Notes: generated from the letters alone by a model not told the origin. A stretch of 64,000 nt of DNA from Dicaeum eximium (GCA_013396995.1 VWZP01004511.1:62001-126000); one strand, 5' to 3'. Counted from the stretch's first letter, positions 32,540 to 44,185 are shown. Made by a program: numbers and translations.

Positions 32540-32695
32540 CTTAACCAAGTCATTAGGAAGCATCGAGCGGGATTCATTAAGAAACACAGAGTGGGATCCG
32601 CTCTTATTCTCGCGCAGCGAACGGCTATGAGAACCTAATTAGTTATTTCAATCAGCCTCCCCAGGGCCGGGCACGTCTGGATTTGCCTCGCTGAC
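32540..32695. promoter_or_regulatory. Candidate conserved non-coding block
   Basis: A repeat-free segment with CTTAACCAAGTCATTAGGAA, GGGATTCATTAAGAAACACA and ACCTAATTAGTTATTTCAAT. It leads straight into a CpG-rich patch, a layout seen at developmental promoters or enhancers. Motif-based only. Confidence 0.4.
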
Positions 32696-33015
32696 TCTGG
32701 AAGAGGTTTGTTCCCTGATTTGGGGTCGGATGGGGAGCGGGGAGCCGCGGGGGCTGCGACAGCGGCGGCACAGGGCGGGTGCAGGACAGCGGTGCCACCG
32801 AGCCCGGGGCAAAGAGGCGAGAGGAGCGAGGGAAAAGCGGAGGTGACAGCGGTGGCGTGAAAAGGAGGGCAGGGGAGAGGTTTCTGCAGGAATAAAGGAG
32901 ACCTGGCTGCAGATTGCTGCGCTTTTCCTCATGAACACCCTGTGCCCGAGCCCTTTTCCAGGCTCTGCGTCCCGCGCGGGTGGCGCCGCTCCTGCCCCCA
33001 TTGCCCCGGGGCTCG
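32696..33015. other. CpG-rich patch
   Basis: Dense CG content (AGCCGCGGGGGCTGCGACAG, CGGCGGCACAGGGCGG; later CGTCCCGCGCGGGTGGCGCC). Could be a CpG island. No start codon followed by a plausible spliced coding exon was identified. Confidence 0.42.
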
Positions 33016-33054
33016 GACAGCTCAAGTGCTCTTATTTCCAGGTCTGTGCATGCA

Positions 33055-33112
33055 GAAAGCATGGAAAAGCACAGAAAAGCACGGAAAAGCAAGGAAAAGC
33101 ATGGAAAATCCC
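33055..33112. repeat. 11-bp minisatellite
   Basis: About five copies of GCATGGAAAA with variants GCACAGAAAA, GCACGGAAAA and GCAAGGAAAA. Confidence 0.9.
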
Positions 33113-33302
33113 AGCCTGGCCACGCTCAGGGCTCACTGAGCTGCTCTGGTTTATGTTGTGGGGTCACACTTGGCTCCAAAGCAGCCCAGGAGAGAGCAGG
33201 ATCCCAGGAGCAGCCGGATGGTCACAGCTCCAACCGCTCCAGGGATTTTCCTTTGCAACTGAAGGCATTTTGCACTTTCTGAGTTGTATTTCAGTCCTTT
33301 GG

Positions 33303-33366
33303 GATGGTGGGTTTGGAGCTCTGGGACGGTGGGTTTGGAGCTCTGGGATGGGTTTGGAGCTCTGGG
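33303..33366. repeat. ~21-bp minisatellite
   Basis: Three copies of GGGTTTGGAGCTCTGGGA, with spacers GGTG, CGGTG and T. Confidence 0.92.
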
Positions 33367-33708
33367 AACAGTGCCTTTGCCACTCATGGGACAATCACAG
33401 CAGCCTGTCCCCTCCAATGTTCCCATCATGGATTCTGTGTCCCATCCCAAAAGGGCCACACCACCCAGACACTTTTCCTACAACTGAGCCCAATGTTGCA
33501 AGACAAGAAAGAAACAGAAATCCTGTCACAAGCAGCAACTCTTTTGAGACTTCCAGGATTTTCCCAGCCTTCTGCTCCATATAAAGGATTTGTGGGCAGT
33601 GGTGTGGAGCTTCAGTCATGTCCTGGCCATTACATCCCACATGCATGGGCTGGAAAAAGGAAAAGGCTGGCCACTGGGAAGGATTTCATGGATGGCTCTG
33701 TCCTAGCA

Positions 33709-33872
33709 CAGCCAGGGGTTTGTAGGGTTGGGGACAAAACCCCTTTAGCCCATCCCACCAGTCTGGCGCTGACTGGGATCACTGGGAGCACAGTCAGGGG
33801 TTTTTAGGAATTGGTACAAACCCTCTTTTAGCCCATCCCACCAGTCTGGGGCTGACTGGGGTCACTGGGAGC
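33709..33872. repeat. ~82-bp tandem duplication
   Basis: Two copies begin CAGCCAGGGGTTT / CAGTCAGGGGTTT and share TTAGCCCATCCCACCAGTCTGG and CTGACTGGGATCACTGGGAG (second copy GGGGTCACTGGGAG). The offset is 82-83 bp, with a small indel near GGGGACAAAA / GGTACAAA. A third, partial CACTGGGAGCAGCCAGG follows. It is not a CR1. Confidence 0.9.
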
Positions 33873-33919
33873 AGCCAGGCATGCTGGGGAGTGCTGGGGG
33901 CTGCAGCCACACTCCGTAG

Positions 33920-34350
33920 ATGGGTTTCTTTTCTAAAAAATTATGCTTTAATTTCCTCTCCTTCTGGTCCCAGCGCCTGTGTTTTAATGAGCTCGCTCCC
34001 CCAGCATATCAAACATGGCTGATCCCTGGTGCTCCCTGTTTGCAATTCCCAGTGGCTCCCAAGCAAGAATTGTGCTGTTTAATTTTGCCAGACTTCCAGT
34101 TTACTCTGAAGCCTGAAAAAAAACCCACACAGGAGCAAGGCCCATATTTCTCCCGGCCTATTGATAGAGCGTGATAGGTATTAAATTCTATAATTCTTTC
34201 AGTGGCCTTTAAGCAGCCTGGGTGTTAATATTTAATGATGAAGGATGCTGGTAATCAGCCCCGTATCCCAAGTGTCTGGATGCTTTATGATCTTGCCTTT
34301 GGGAGCCTAATTGTGAACCCAGCCTGCCAGAGCTCCCCACCCCAACTTAA
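33920..34350. promoter_or_regulatory. Candidate conserved non-coding block
   Basis: Repeat-free. AAAAAATTATGCTTTAATTT, GTTTTAATGAGCTCGC, GATAGGTATTAAATTCTATA and GGTGTTAATATTTAATGATG are densely placed homeodomain-type words. No coding exon identified despite short open frames. Confidence 0.47.
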
Positions 34351-35179
34351 TAAACTTTGCCACTGCTGCCCAGCACATCATCTGTCTCCAGGCAGGATCC
34401 AGCTCCGGGAGGAAGGATGGGAACGGGGATGGAGATGAGGGAGAGGCTGGGATGGCACAGCCCACTCAGACCTGGGGACCTGGCACAGGTTTGGGGCACA
34501 GGGCAGGAGGCACCACCAACAAAAACAACGTTGGCCACACCCTCCCCAAACCAGCCAGGCCTGGGGGCTGTATCTGCCACCCCTTTACCTGTCCCAACTT
34601 CATGGGGGGGGAAGTTTCCTTCACCCTCTGGTGTCTCCACATTCCACCCCCTGCCTGTCCCACCTTCCAGGAGGATGCTTCCTTCACCCTCAGGTGTGTC
34701 TCCCACGTCCCAGGCAGCCTGAGCTCCTGCACCATCAGCCTGGATAAAGGCAGGCACATCTTTCTGGACTCCCAGCTCCAGGTTTCCAGCGTATCCCGAG
34801 GTTTGCAGTGCCAGGCAGGTGATGCTTCACTGGGCTGGAATGGCCCGAGGCAAAGGCAGGAAGGGGAGCTGCTGTTGGTTGTTAATAGCACTCAGCACTT
34901 ACACGGGCACAGCCACTGGAATTCAACTCCGTGTAGGAACATGATCACCTTAACTGCTGCCCTGGGAGCTGCCAGCCCAGCCAGCTGCGGGGAAACTGAG
35001 GCACACACACCTCCCTGGAAACGTCACCCATGTGCCACGGCCACCGCCACCACCCCCGGGGGTCACACTGCCACTGCACACAGCCCTGGGCTCTTCTGCT
35101 GCCACCACTGCCCTCGACCCTACAGGTATCAGTGGGGTACCCCGGCACCTGCTGGTGCCTCTGCCCACCCCAGTGAGCT
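34351..35179. other. Non-coding stretch, nothing recognised
   Basis: GC-rich. Frames of up to 245 codons on the plus strand (34452-35189) have no known domain and overlap equally long minus frames. Confidence 0.5.
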
Positions 35180-35310
35180 GCTGAAATGATTTCACCAGGA
35201 GATATTTTATTCCGATTTAAGAGAGGTAATAATTTTCTCTTATTTGCTTTATCTTTGCCTGCCCAGGGTCTCTGTGTGTATAATGAGATGAGTAAGGAAC
35301 CTTGCAGGCT
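35180..35310. promoter_or_regulatory. Candidate conserved non-coding block
   Basis: Repeat-free AT-rich segment: GAAATGATTTCACCAGGAG, GAGGTAATAATTTTCTCTTA, TTTGCTTTATCTTTGCC and GTGTATAATGAGATG. Short, but distinct from its GC-rich neighbours. Confidence 0.42.
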
Positions 35311-35777
35311 GATTTTGTTATATGGCCCTGCCAGAGGCTGGGAGCAAATCTTCCCTCCCGAGCACGACCCTGAGGAAAGCCTGGCAGGGATGCGGATGAG
35401 AAGTGTGGGCTTGCAGCAGGGAAAAATGGAATTCATCTGTGTGGGGCTCACAGCTGCAGCCACAGGAGCTTCTCCAGGAGCAGGAGGTGCCAGAGGGATG
35501 GAGGGAGAGCCTCTCCAGCTCATCCAGGTCACTCAGGATACCCCATTCCCCTTCTTCCAGTGTTGCCTCACACAGAGTCCCTCCTCTGACAGCCAGTGGG
35601 GAAAGAGGTGGGAATGTCTTCTCTTTGTGTCACAAAATCCAGGGAACACCTTCGCCTTCCCTGCGAACAGACTGGCCCTGCTGAGCTGTTGCTCTTCAGG
35701 CACCAGAGAGTCACAGAGCTGGACTGGGCCACTGGGGCTGGGAGCACTGGGAGGACCCAGCTGGAGGAGAGTGACTT
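35311..35777. other. Non-coding stretch, nothing recognised
   Basis: No repeat family or exon was recognised. Confidence 0.5.
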
Positions 35778-35950
35778 CACACATCCCTGGAAACTGCACA
35801 CATCCCTGAAAACTGCACACATCCCTGGAAACTGCACACATCCCTGAGAACTGCACACATCCCTGAAAACTGCACACACCCCTGAGAACTGCACACATCC
35901 ATGAAAACTGCACACATCCCTGAAAACTGCACACACCCCTGAGAACTGCA
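35778..35950. repeat. 19-bp x ~9 minisatellite
   Basis: Units CACATCCCTGAAAACTGCA, with GGAAACTG, GAGAACTG and CACACCCCT variants. Some variants alternate (GAAAACTG against GAGAACTG), suggesting higher-order doubling of units. Cys-rich open frames on the minus strand are translations of the repeat. Confidence 0.96.
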
Positions 35951-36799
35951 CCCCAGGCAGCCCCAGAGCCCAGGGGTTTGTCTGATGATGGCAGCAGATT
36001 TTGTTGTCTGCTCTAGAGAGGTAGCAGTGCTCCTGGGCTCACCCAGAGGAGCCTTTTTGGACAGAGAAATCAACTTTGTGCTGATGTGATGGTCAGGGGT
36101 TCTTTAATCCCTTCTCCACTGCCCTGATGAGATGGACTGAGCTTCCCAGAGCAAGGACTTGGAGCATTTTGCATCTTGGTCCACCCCAGAGCTCCTTTCC
36201 TGCAGGTTTTGTGAGCCCGGCAGGAAAATGCCATTGGGTGACGCTCATTCCCTGCAGTGTCCTCACGTCTGAGCTCCCACCTCTCTTGAGCACCTACAGG
36301 GCCACAAGAATAATTTCCAGGTGCTGGAAAGCCACCAAACTGCTGCCCAGGCATTCAGGTTTGAAGAGAAGGGTGGCAGAAATGTGGGGTGACAGAGGCA
36401 GCTCTGGGCGCGTGAGTCCTGTGGGGGTGAACTGGCAGCCCCCACCTCCAGCAGGATGAGGAATGGGAGCGGGTGATGGGCTGGGAGAGCACCAAGCTGG
36501 AGGCTGAGGGAAGCAGATAAGGATTCCAGGTGCTGCCGTGCAGGGAGAGCTCCCTGCCAGCCTCGGAGCTGGCCTGGCTCGTGTCCACGAGGCTGGGAGG
36601 TGGCACAGCCTGGTGTCACTCCCTGGTCTCTCTCTCTCTCTGCAGAGACTGGAGCCTCCCCTTGGAGCTCAGGTGTCCTGGGTGGGGTCCATGATCCAGC
36701 AGATTCCAGCACAGCTGGTGCCAGGCCCCCTATCCTGCTGTGACCTTGCTGTCACCCAGCCCCTACCACTTTCTGGGCAGCAGAGCTTGGGAAAGGGCT
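35951..36799. other. Non-coding stretch, nothing recognised
   Basis: GC-rich sequence. A short (TC)n run at about 36628-36640 is the only simple repeat. Confidence 0.45.
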
Positions 36800-36915
36800 G
36801 GAGCCCCAGGAGNTGGAGGTGGCACTCAGAGCTCTGGGCTGGGGACAAGGTGGGGATCAGGCACAGCTGGGACTTGGTCCTGGTGGGCTTTTCCACCCTC
36901 AGTGATCCTGGGATT
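36800..36915 (+). mobile_element. CR1 LINE 3' end
   Basis: Sense text TGGAGGTGGCACTCAGAGC, CTCTGGGCTGGGGACAAGG, GGACTTGGTCCTGGTGGGC, TTTTCCACCCTCAGTGATCC. Matches the sub-family at 2.7 kb. A single N lies in it at 36813. Confidence 0.82.
36813..36813. other. Single ambiguous base (N)
   Basis: One N inside the CR1 tail, at the junction GGAG-N-TGGAGG; the alignment continues across it. Confidence 0.95.
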
Positions 36916-37189
36916 TTCTCTCCTCATGACATCACACATCCAAGCCGCCTTTCCTCTCCGTTTGCCCATCAGCCCTTGTCCCCAGCTCTGCCACCCAGCA
37001 CTGACCATCCCACCATCCTTCTCTGCACCCAGGATTTTCCCAGCAAGCCCCAAATGAAAAAACACCCAAACAAACCACAGCAGGGATCGAACACCCCCGT
37101 GAATCTTTGACTGCTCCCTGCTCTTCCTGCCTGGAAATCCCAGGCAAGGTCCGATTTCCAGCATGGAGCAGGAAGGTGCAGAGTAAACA

Positions 37190-37500
37190 ATGTAATGAGT
37201 TTAGTGCCAGTGAGAATAGCCCCAGCTATTCCATCTCTCTTCCCAAAATGAGCGAATCCTTCTGATCCAATTTACCGCCGTCATTAGCGGGGCTTCCGGC
37301 GCCGCTGCCGAGCCTCCCCGCACCGCTCCTTCCCATCTGAAGCTCCCAGGCTTAAAATGTTATTGTTTTAATCTTTACATTGCAGGAACAGTCTGGAATC
37401 AGGAATGAGCTTTGTCTGGGGGGTTGCCTTGAAATGCTCATTTTCACCTAAAGGCTGCGGATGCTGGAGCAGAATAACGACAAATTAACTTTCAGCCCCA
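37190..37500. promoter_or_regulatory. Candidate conserved non-coding block
   Basis: Repeat-free, with a small CpG-rich core (GGCGCCGCTGCCGAGCC) between AT-rich flanks (CAATGTAATGAGTTTAG, CCGTCATTAGCGGGG, AATGTTATTGTTTTAATC, GACAAATTAACTTTCAGC). Both a promoter-like and an enhancer-like reading are possible. Confidence 0.43.
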
Positions 37501-38093
37501 GCAGCCATTCCAGGGAAATCTCCAGCTGCTGGGGGTCCAGGTTTTTGTTACAAGGCTCCTTCCTGTACTTCCTGAGGGCAGCCCAGCTGTTCTGGGCAGT
37601 GCTGAGGTGACCCAATGACCTTTAGCTAGGAGGTTTGGAGTGGCAAAAAGATTGAGCGATGAAAAAAAAAAATCAGAAACTTAGAGGTTAGAATTTTTCA
37701 CCCAGAAATACAAAATTTCTGCCTCAAATTTGGTGTTTGCGTTTTTGAATGAGTTTAAAAACTGCAGAGTGAGCAGTTTAGACGGACTGGAGAAGTGAAT
37801 GGAGTCAGGACGGCCTGGAGTCCATCCTTCAGTCTGTTTTCTGTGGAGGCACAGGATCTGAATATTCCTGAAGGAATATGTAATGGATATCCGGAGAAAT
37901 ACAGTTTGCACTGTTGGTCTGCACAGTGCCACTGCTCCAAAAGTGCTGGAAAAGCTGCTCCTGGAACTGCTGGGGAATCACAAAATTATGGAGTTTAAGA
38001 GCCCTCAGGAGGTCTCCAGCTCTTCTTTCTGCTCCAAGCAGGACCAGATTCAAGCTCAGCTCAGTTTGTTCAGGCCATTGCTGTTGGACTTTG
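37501..38093. other. Non-coding stretch, nothing recognised
   Basis: A short A homopolymer at about 37660-37672 is the only simple feature. Confidence 0.45.
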
Positions 38094-38275
38094 GAGGATG
38101 AAGATCTTGAAGGATCAAGGATGAAGGATGAAGATGTTGAAGGGTGAAGGATGAAGATCTCAAAGGATTAAAGGTGAAGATCTTGAGGGATGGAGGATGA
38201 AGATCTTGAAGGATGAAGAAATTGAATGATGAAGATCTTGAAGGTGAAAGATGAAGATCTCAGAGGATGAAGATG
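38094..38275. repeat. Purine-rich degenerate minisatellite (GGATGAAGATCTTGAA)
   Basis: About ten units of 16-20 bp built from GGATGAAGATCTTGAA with GATCTCAAAG and GATGTTGAAGG variants. The plus strand is strongly purine-biased. AGATCT palindromes recur at unit spacing. Confidence 0.9.
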
Positions 38276-40352
38276 CCTCCACTTCTCTGGGCCGTTGGCC
38301 TGGTGCTTGACCTGCTCCATGGGGAGGAACCTTCTTCTCACACTTTATGGTGTTGCCCTTGTGTTTGTGCCTGTTGCCTCCTGAGCTTTGGTGTGAACTT
38401 CCAGAGGAGCCTTTCTCCACTTTCTCCATAACCCCACAAGGTTTCAGTGGTTTTCCAGGGCTGCACTTTATTTCTGCTGCTGCAACAAGGTCTGTTCAGC
38501 TGCTGCTTCAGCAACAGAATTGATTAAAGAGGAGTTTTCCAGAGAAATCATCTTCCATCTTGCCGTGCTGGAGGGATCCCAAAACATGACACCAAATAGA
38601 CAGGAGGGCTTCCCAAAGCACCAAGGTTTCCTGGCTGTCTTAAAGGAGAGATTTTATTCTCCACTGTTGGGATTTCCTACTTCTGGAGCTCCCTGCCTGG
38701 CTGCTTGGCTGCACAGGGAACCCCTGGGTGCCCAGCCCTGTGTGGGGCTGGTGCTCCTCACCATCCTCTTCCTCCCTCGGGCACAACGCCGTGCCCAGGT
38801 TTACATTCCCATTTAACTTGGAAAAGCTGACTCCCATAGAGCTGCTTCTTTTCCAGCCAAAACTCATCAGCCCTCATTTGTCTGCCCTTCCTGCCCTGCC
38901 TTGGAGCCTCCACCTTCTCCTGGATGGTGAATAAACCCTGCAGCTGTCCCACAGAGCCTGGGAGCAATTCCCAGCTCCACAGCCTCAGATCCTTGCTCGA
39001 GCAGGACACACATCCATCATTCCATCTGTTCCAGCTCTGCTTCCCATTCCCTCCATGCTCTTTGTCCAGGCAGAAGCTGGGGGATGTCCGGGCAGGTGGA
39101 AGTGCTGATGGTGTGTGAAGCACCGTTCCAAAGGTGCTGTTGGGATGTAGGGAATTCTCTGTCCCTCAGGGCTGGGAGGACCATCCTCAGCAGTTTCCAG
39201 GCCAAATTATCAGATCAGTGCCAGATTTTCCTGAGGAGAGCCAAGAGTATTTATCCATGACCTGAAGGGGAGTGCACAGTCTGGAGAGATAAGAATTAAA
39301 GAGCCCAGCAGGAAGATAAACGTGGCCAGGGCAGCATGAATCACTTGGAGGCTGAATTTATTCCAGGAGCCTGAATTTTGGGTAAATGCAATGAAGATCC
39401 ACACTTCCAGGAACAAAGATACCCACACGCTGCTGAACATGGATTAGGGAAGTGTAAGGAAGCAGGTGGGACCCTCTGAACTGGAGGAAAGAACTTCCTA
39501 AAGAAAAGAACTTCCCAGTTCTGTGGGACCATGCACTGCTTTAAGGAGAGCTCTGGCTGTGCTCAGTGTCCAGTTCCAGGGTCACACTTGATGAAAACAT
39601 GGAAAGAACGCAGGGAAGAGGTATAAAAGTGAATGAAATTTTAAAAAGACACCAAGCCAAACACCTTCTTTTCTAATGAAAGGCTTAATGAAAAACACTT
39701 TGAATCCTTGCTTGATGCAAGGCTGGGAGTCCCCAGCAGAAGAGAATTTATTTGAGACTTGAGAGCTCTTTAATCTGGCGATCAAAGGTGTAACAAGATG
39801 TGGTGGCTGGAAGCTGAAATTAGACAAATTCCACCTGCAAAGGAGACACATTCCAGCAGGGAAGAGAATTAGTCATAAACAACCTGTGGGGGAGGTGGGT
39901 GATCCTCCCTTGCTTGGAGTTTTCCCTTGAAGTTGGATGTGTTTTGAAAGGAGCTGCCTTAGCCAGCTGGGAATTGTAAGGTGGACATGGGCACGAGCTG
40001 GGAAAAGTCTCTGGCCTTGGGAAAAAAAGAGGGCAGAGCTCCCTCAGGATCACTGATCCCTGACCTGCACAGGGAAATGGGATCATCCTGATCTCCACGG
40101 CTTCAGGAGCCACCTGACCACATCTGGTGGCAGCTGAGTTACCTTGAGGTGTTCACAGCTTAGTCCACCATGTGGAATGGCTCTGGAATTCTCCAGTTCC
40201 AGGAATGCCTGTGTGATCCAGACAGATTTGCTGCTTCTCCCTGTTCAGCTTTTCTCTGATTTCACTTTCCTTCTTTGTCACTCTGGCACAAACCCACTTA
40301 TCCCAAAGCAGAGTTACTCCAATTCCCCAAGGAAATTCCCCTTCTCCAGGGA
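38276..40352. other. Non-coding stretch, nothing firmly recognised
   Basis: No repeat family was seen. AT-richer parts at about 39230-39450 and 39610-39800 carry a few TAAT-like words but are less distinctive than the called blocks. No exon supported. Confidence 0.4.
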
Positions 40353-40408
40353 GAGCAGGGATGTGCTGGGATGAGCAGGGATGTGCTGGGATGAGCAGGG
40401 ATGTGCTG
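40353..40408. repeat. 20-bp x ~2.8 minisatellite
   Basis: Exact copies of GAGCAGGGATGTGCTGGGAT, the last truncated at ATGTGCTG. Confidence 0.95.
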
Positions 40409-41490
40409 CCCACACCCCAGGAGCACCGAGGGATGTGGGATCTTTGGGATCGTGGCAGGACCAGGACAGAGCTGAGTGTGACCCCACACAGGGGGCTGTC
40501 CCTCCTGCTGGGGCTGCTTTGGGATGCTGGCAGGAGCTGGAGCACTCCCAGGACAGGGAAGGGACAAAGCCACCCCTGTGTGGGCTCAGCAGTGGCACAG
40601 AGGTGACACAGCAGGAGTGGCTGCGGGCTCTGCTGACCTTCCTGGCTCCAATATTGGTTTTATTTGGATTTGCATAATCCAGCACAGCAAACAAAAGTGA
40701 GATGGGACTAAATGAGGGGCAAAAAGAGGGAAACACAAACAGATTTACCTGAAATAACCAGCAGCTCTCAGAGCAGGCAGGAGCTGCCACCTGCACTCCT
40801 GAAGGGCACAGTCTGGAGCTGGGGGCAGAGCTCGGAGGTGAAAAGGGGAGGGAAATGTGGGAGAAAAGCAGAATCACTTCCTTAGGGATGAGATATTCCA
40901 GCTCTTCCCAGCTGGGAAGGGTTGTCTGCCCCAGGAACGTCCCCTGGGCTGCTCAGGTGTGGGATGAGGCTGAGCCCAGCTGCGGGGAGAGTGGGATCTG
41001 GAGAGGGGCTGGAGGTGGGAATGTGCAGGGCAGCCTTGGTGGGTCCTTCCCCAGCACCTCCAAATCTCTTCCCTCTTCTCCTGCTTCCCCAGCTCCAGAA
41101 GGAAGAGTGGGAACTGTGATGGGAACAGAAATTCCTCTCTGAGATGAAGACTGAGCACATCTGTGAACAGGGAGCAGCTTGGAGAAAGGGTCAGGGACCC
41201 AGCACAGGTTGTTTGGAATCCCAGGTCATGTTTTTATAAGGAGATTTTGAGAGTAAATTTGTTTTAATTCAAACTTGCCTTTAAACAAACCCAAACACAG
41301 CGTTTCATTGCAGATTTCCCAACAATTCCACCCCAAATCCCCTTTTCCAGGCTTTGTGGCAGGAAGAGACCTGAATAAAAGCCTGGCTTTGGCCAGTGGG
41401 GTGTGCTTGCTTTTATCCTGGCTGGGTGAGCAGGCTGGGAATAGAGGACGGCTGCACAAAGCTCTCCCCAGCAGCAAAGTGAGGAGCAGG
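40409..41490. other. Non-coding stretch, nothing recognised
   Basis: No recognised repeat or exon. Confidence 0.5.
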
Positions 41491-41543
41491 GATTCAATCC
41501 TTGGAATGTGCTCCTTGATTCAAGCCTTGGAATGTGCTCCTTC
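41491..41543. repeat. 26-bp direct duplication
   Basis: GATTCAATCCTTGGAATGTG with CTCCTT is followed at 26 bp by GATTCAAGCCTTGGAATGTG with CTCCTT; one base differs. Confidence 0.93.
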
Positions 41544-41569
41544 CCGGGAAGCTGCTGCTGAGGTGCCTA

Positions 41570-41885
41570 ATAAGGTGTATGTTTTATAGGGGAGAAGGTT
41601 TTAATGGGGTTGAGTGGATCTAAGAGTCTCCACTGTGCCATAAATTCCTCGAGACAAGCTTTTGGTGTCACCTTGCTCCTTGTGATAATGAAGGGGATTT
41701 GAATGGGATGTAATGGAGTCGGGAGCTAAGCTATGGCAGCAATTTGTCCCGGGAATCTGCAGCGGCGCTGGGAAAATGAAGGATTTTTAGATATAGATAC
41801 AGATGGATTGGAAATGGACTTGCCTCTGACACAGGAGGCTCCTTTATCACCAGTAATACCGGGACAAATCCTGCCTATCTCTTGG
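41570..41885. promoter_or_regulatory. Candidate conserved non-coding block with a long-range inverted repeat
   Basis: Repeat-free. ATTTGTCCCGG (41742-41752) and its exact reverse complement CCGGGACAAAT (41859-41869) lie 106 bp apart. Also GTGATAATGAAGGGG and a GATATAGATACAGATGG tract. Could be paired binding sites or an RNA/DNA stem; motif-based only. Confidence 0.35.
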
Positions 41886-42227
41886 CACAGCCTTGGATTG
41901 CATGAGCAGAGTGGGAGCTGCTTCCAGCCCCAAGCTCATTCCCAGCGCAGCCCCTGGCACTGGAAGAAGGGTGCCAGCTGCTCTAGGTGTGAACATTTTC
42001 AGGAATGGCATTTCAGGAGCAGAAGTTCCAGCTCCACTCCCATCTCCCTCCACAGCAAATGCAGCTCTTTGCTCTGCAGCTCCCTGCTCCCAGCTGGGGC
42101 CGGATGCAGCGGGGCTGGAAAGGGAAAACGGGGGAATGAGGAAAAGGCACAGCCCTCAGGGACAACATCTCCTCTTTAACAAGGGGGGACGGTTTGAAAC
42201 TAAAGAGGAGAGATTTAGGAAGTTCTT

Positions 42228-42700
42228 TCACTCCCTGCCATGGCAGGACACCTTTCACTGTCCCAGGCTGCTCCAAGCCCTGTCCAGCCTGGCCTTGGGC
42301 ACTGCCAGGGATCCAGGGGCAGCCACAGCTTCTCTGGGCACCCTGTGCCAGGGCCTGCCCACCCTCCCAGGGAACAATTCCTGCCCAATATCCCATCTAA
42401 ATCTTTCCTCTTCTACTTTAAAACCATTACTCCTCGCCCTAGCTCTGTCTGTCCATGTAAAAACTCACAGGGAGCTTGTTTTCTCCTAATATTCCATCTA
42501 AACTCATGCTCTGGCAGTGAAGCCACTTCCCCTTGTCCTGGTCCTTGTAAATCATCTCTCTCCCTCTTCTTTTGGCTCCCTCAGGTCCTGGAAGGCCACC
42601 ATGAAGTCTCCCTAAAGCTTCTGTCCTTCAGGCCGAACAATCCCAGCTCTCCCAGCCTTTCCTCATGGGAGAGCTGCCCCATTCTGCTCATCATGTGAGG
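42228..42700 (-). mobile_element. CR1 LINE 3' fragment (~470 bp)
   Basis: Antisense text begins internally at CCATGGCAGGACACCTTTCA (the 3' end proper is missing), then GGATCCAGGGGCAGCC, CCCAATATCCCATCTAAATC, AAGCCACTTCCCCTTGTCC, GGTCCTGGAAGGCCACCATG, GGCCGAACAATCCCAGCTC. Around 42420-42500 the text repeats part of the CTCCTAAT/CCATCTAAA module, a likely internal partial duplication. Confidence 0.9.
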
Positions 42701-43984
42701 GGCTGGAAGCATTTTAGGGCCAAATCCAGCCCTGGAGGTGCTGCTGTGCCCTGGGCTGAGCACAGACCCCACACATCAGAGCCCCACACTCTGCAGGGAC
42801 TCATCACTGCTGTCACAGAGGGAAAATCCCTCTGGATTTCTAGCAAAAGCTTTCCCTAGCACAAATCCTTATTTCTCTTGCACTCATTGCAGGTGAAACA
42901 GAATTGACCTCCTGGCAGTTTTGGGAGGTATAAAAGGCTTTCCTGCAGTACTTGGGCTGTGCTCAGGGTAGGAGGGGGAAGCTCCCAGCTCTGTTCTGTC
43001 ACTGCCTGTGGGGTGTCTCAGGTGTCAGCTCTGAGGGATGTAAATGCTGCAGACATCAGGTTATTCACAGTTTGGCTCATTCCCTTTTGATCTCATATTT
43101 GTGTCTTTTCCAGGGCTCGGGATGTGTTTATTCACCCCACCCCCCTTCATTGCTTTCTTCCTTTCTCTTCTAACTCTAAACATCCCTTTTAGCTTCTAAA
43201 GATAGGGCAATGCTGTGCTAAGGAAACAGTAATTCTGCAATTTGACCTAAAAATGGGCATGTTTGGAGTCAGGCACTTCTTGGAATGCAGCTTGGGAATT
43301 AGACACAACTTCCAAAAGTCCAAATGTGGCCTTTGTGCAGAGCAGAGGGGCAGGTGACCCTGGAACACCGGCCCTGGGGCTGGAACTGGAGTCCAGGAGC
43401 CAGCAGGAGGGTGGGGTGGGGGTAGGATGTGCTCCTGACGGCTTTGATGGCTTTAAGGAGTGTCATGGCAACAGTGGGAGCTGGATAATTAATATTGCAC
43501 ATGGAATTACAGCACAGGCAGAGCTTTAAATGCACAAAGTACCCCTGTGTGGGAGCCTCCTCTCCCAGCTGGGCGGGGATCATGGTATTTTGGGATCACA
43601 GAGCCATGGGAAAGGGCAGAGCACCTCTATCTATGCTCCAGCTGGCCCGATTTCTGGCACGAAGTTTGGCTTGGGGACACGAACCCACGGGAAGGAGCAG
43701 GGCACTGCTGGGAGCAGGGGGCTGAGCACCCAGCTGAGCTGCCCAGCAGGAAAAGTGGGATGGCAAAGCAAAATTCCCTCTGGGATGTGTCCTGCAGGTG
43801 GAGGGAACATGCCTGGCAGGACATTTTCGTGCCTTTGGGAGATTTCCAGGAAGGGGGAAAGAGGATGGAGATATTGGAGAAGCCCCTCCAAGGAGTGTTC
43901 AGGGGTCTCTGGGGGAGTTTGACTCCGTTCTTGCAGATCAAATCCACGAGCAGGGGCAGGGTCACCACTCCTGTACTCCTCCTC
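42701..43984. other. Non-coding stretch, nothing recognised
   Basis: No repeat family or exon was recognised, apart from a short (CTC)n run at about 43978-43992. Confidence 0.45.
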
Positions 43985-44185
43985 CTCCTCTGCAGCTGAA
44001 CAATCCCAGCTGTGCCAGCCTTTCCTCCCAGCAGAGCTGCTCCATCCCTCTGCTCATCCTGGTGCCTCCTCTGGCCTGGCTCCAGCAGCTCCAGCTCCTT
44101 GCTGTGCTGGGCCCAGGGCTGGGGCAGCTCTGCAGGTGGGCTCTCACCTGAGCACAGGGGCACAGGGGCAGAATCCCCCCTGCCC
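43985..44185 (-). mobile_element. CR1 LINE internal fragment (3' end missing)
   Basis: Antisense text GCTGAACAATCCCAGCTGTG, CTCCCAGCAGAGCTGCTCC, CTGGCTCCAGCAGCTCCAGC, GCAGGTGGGCTCTCACCTGA, matching the right end of the copy at 1041-1605. The proximal half is absent; a CTCCTCCTCCTC run marks the break. Confidence 0.9.
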
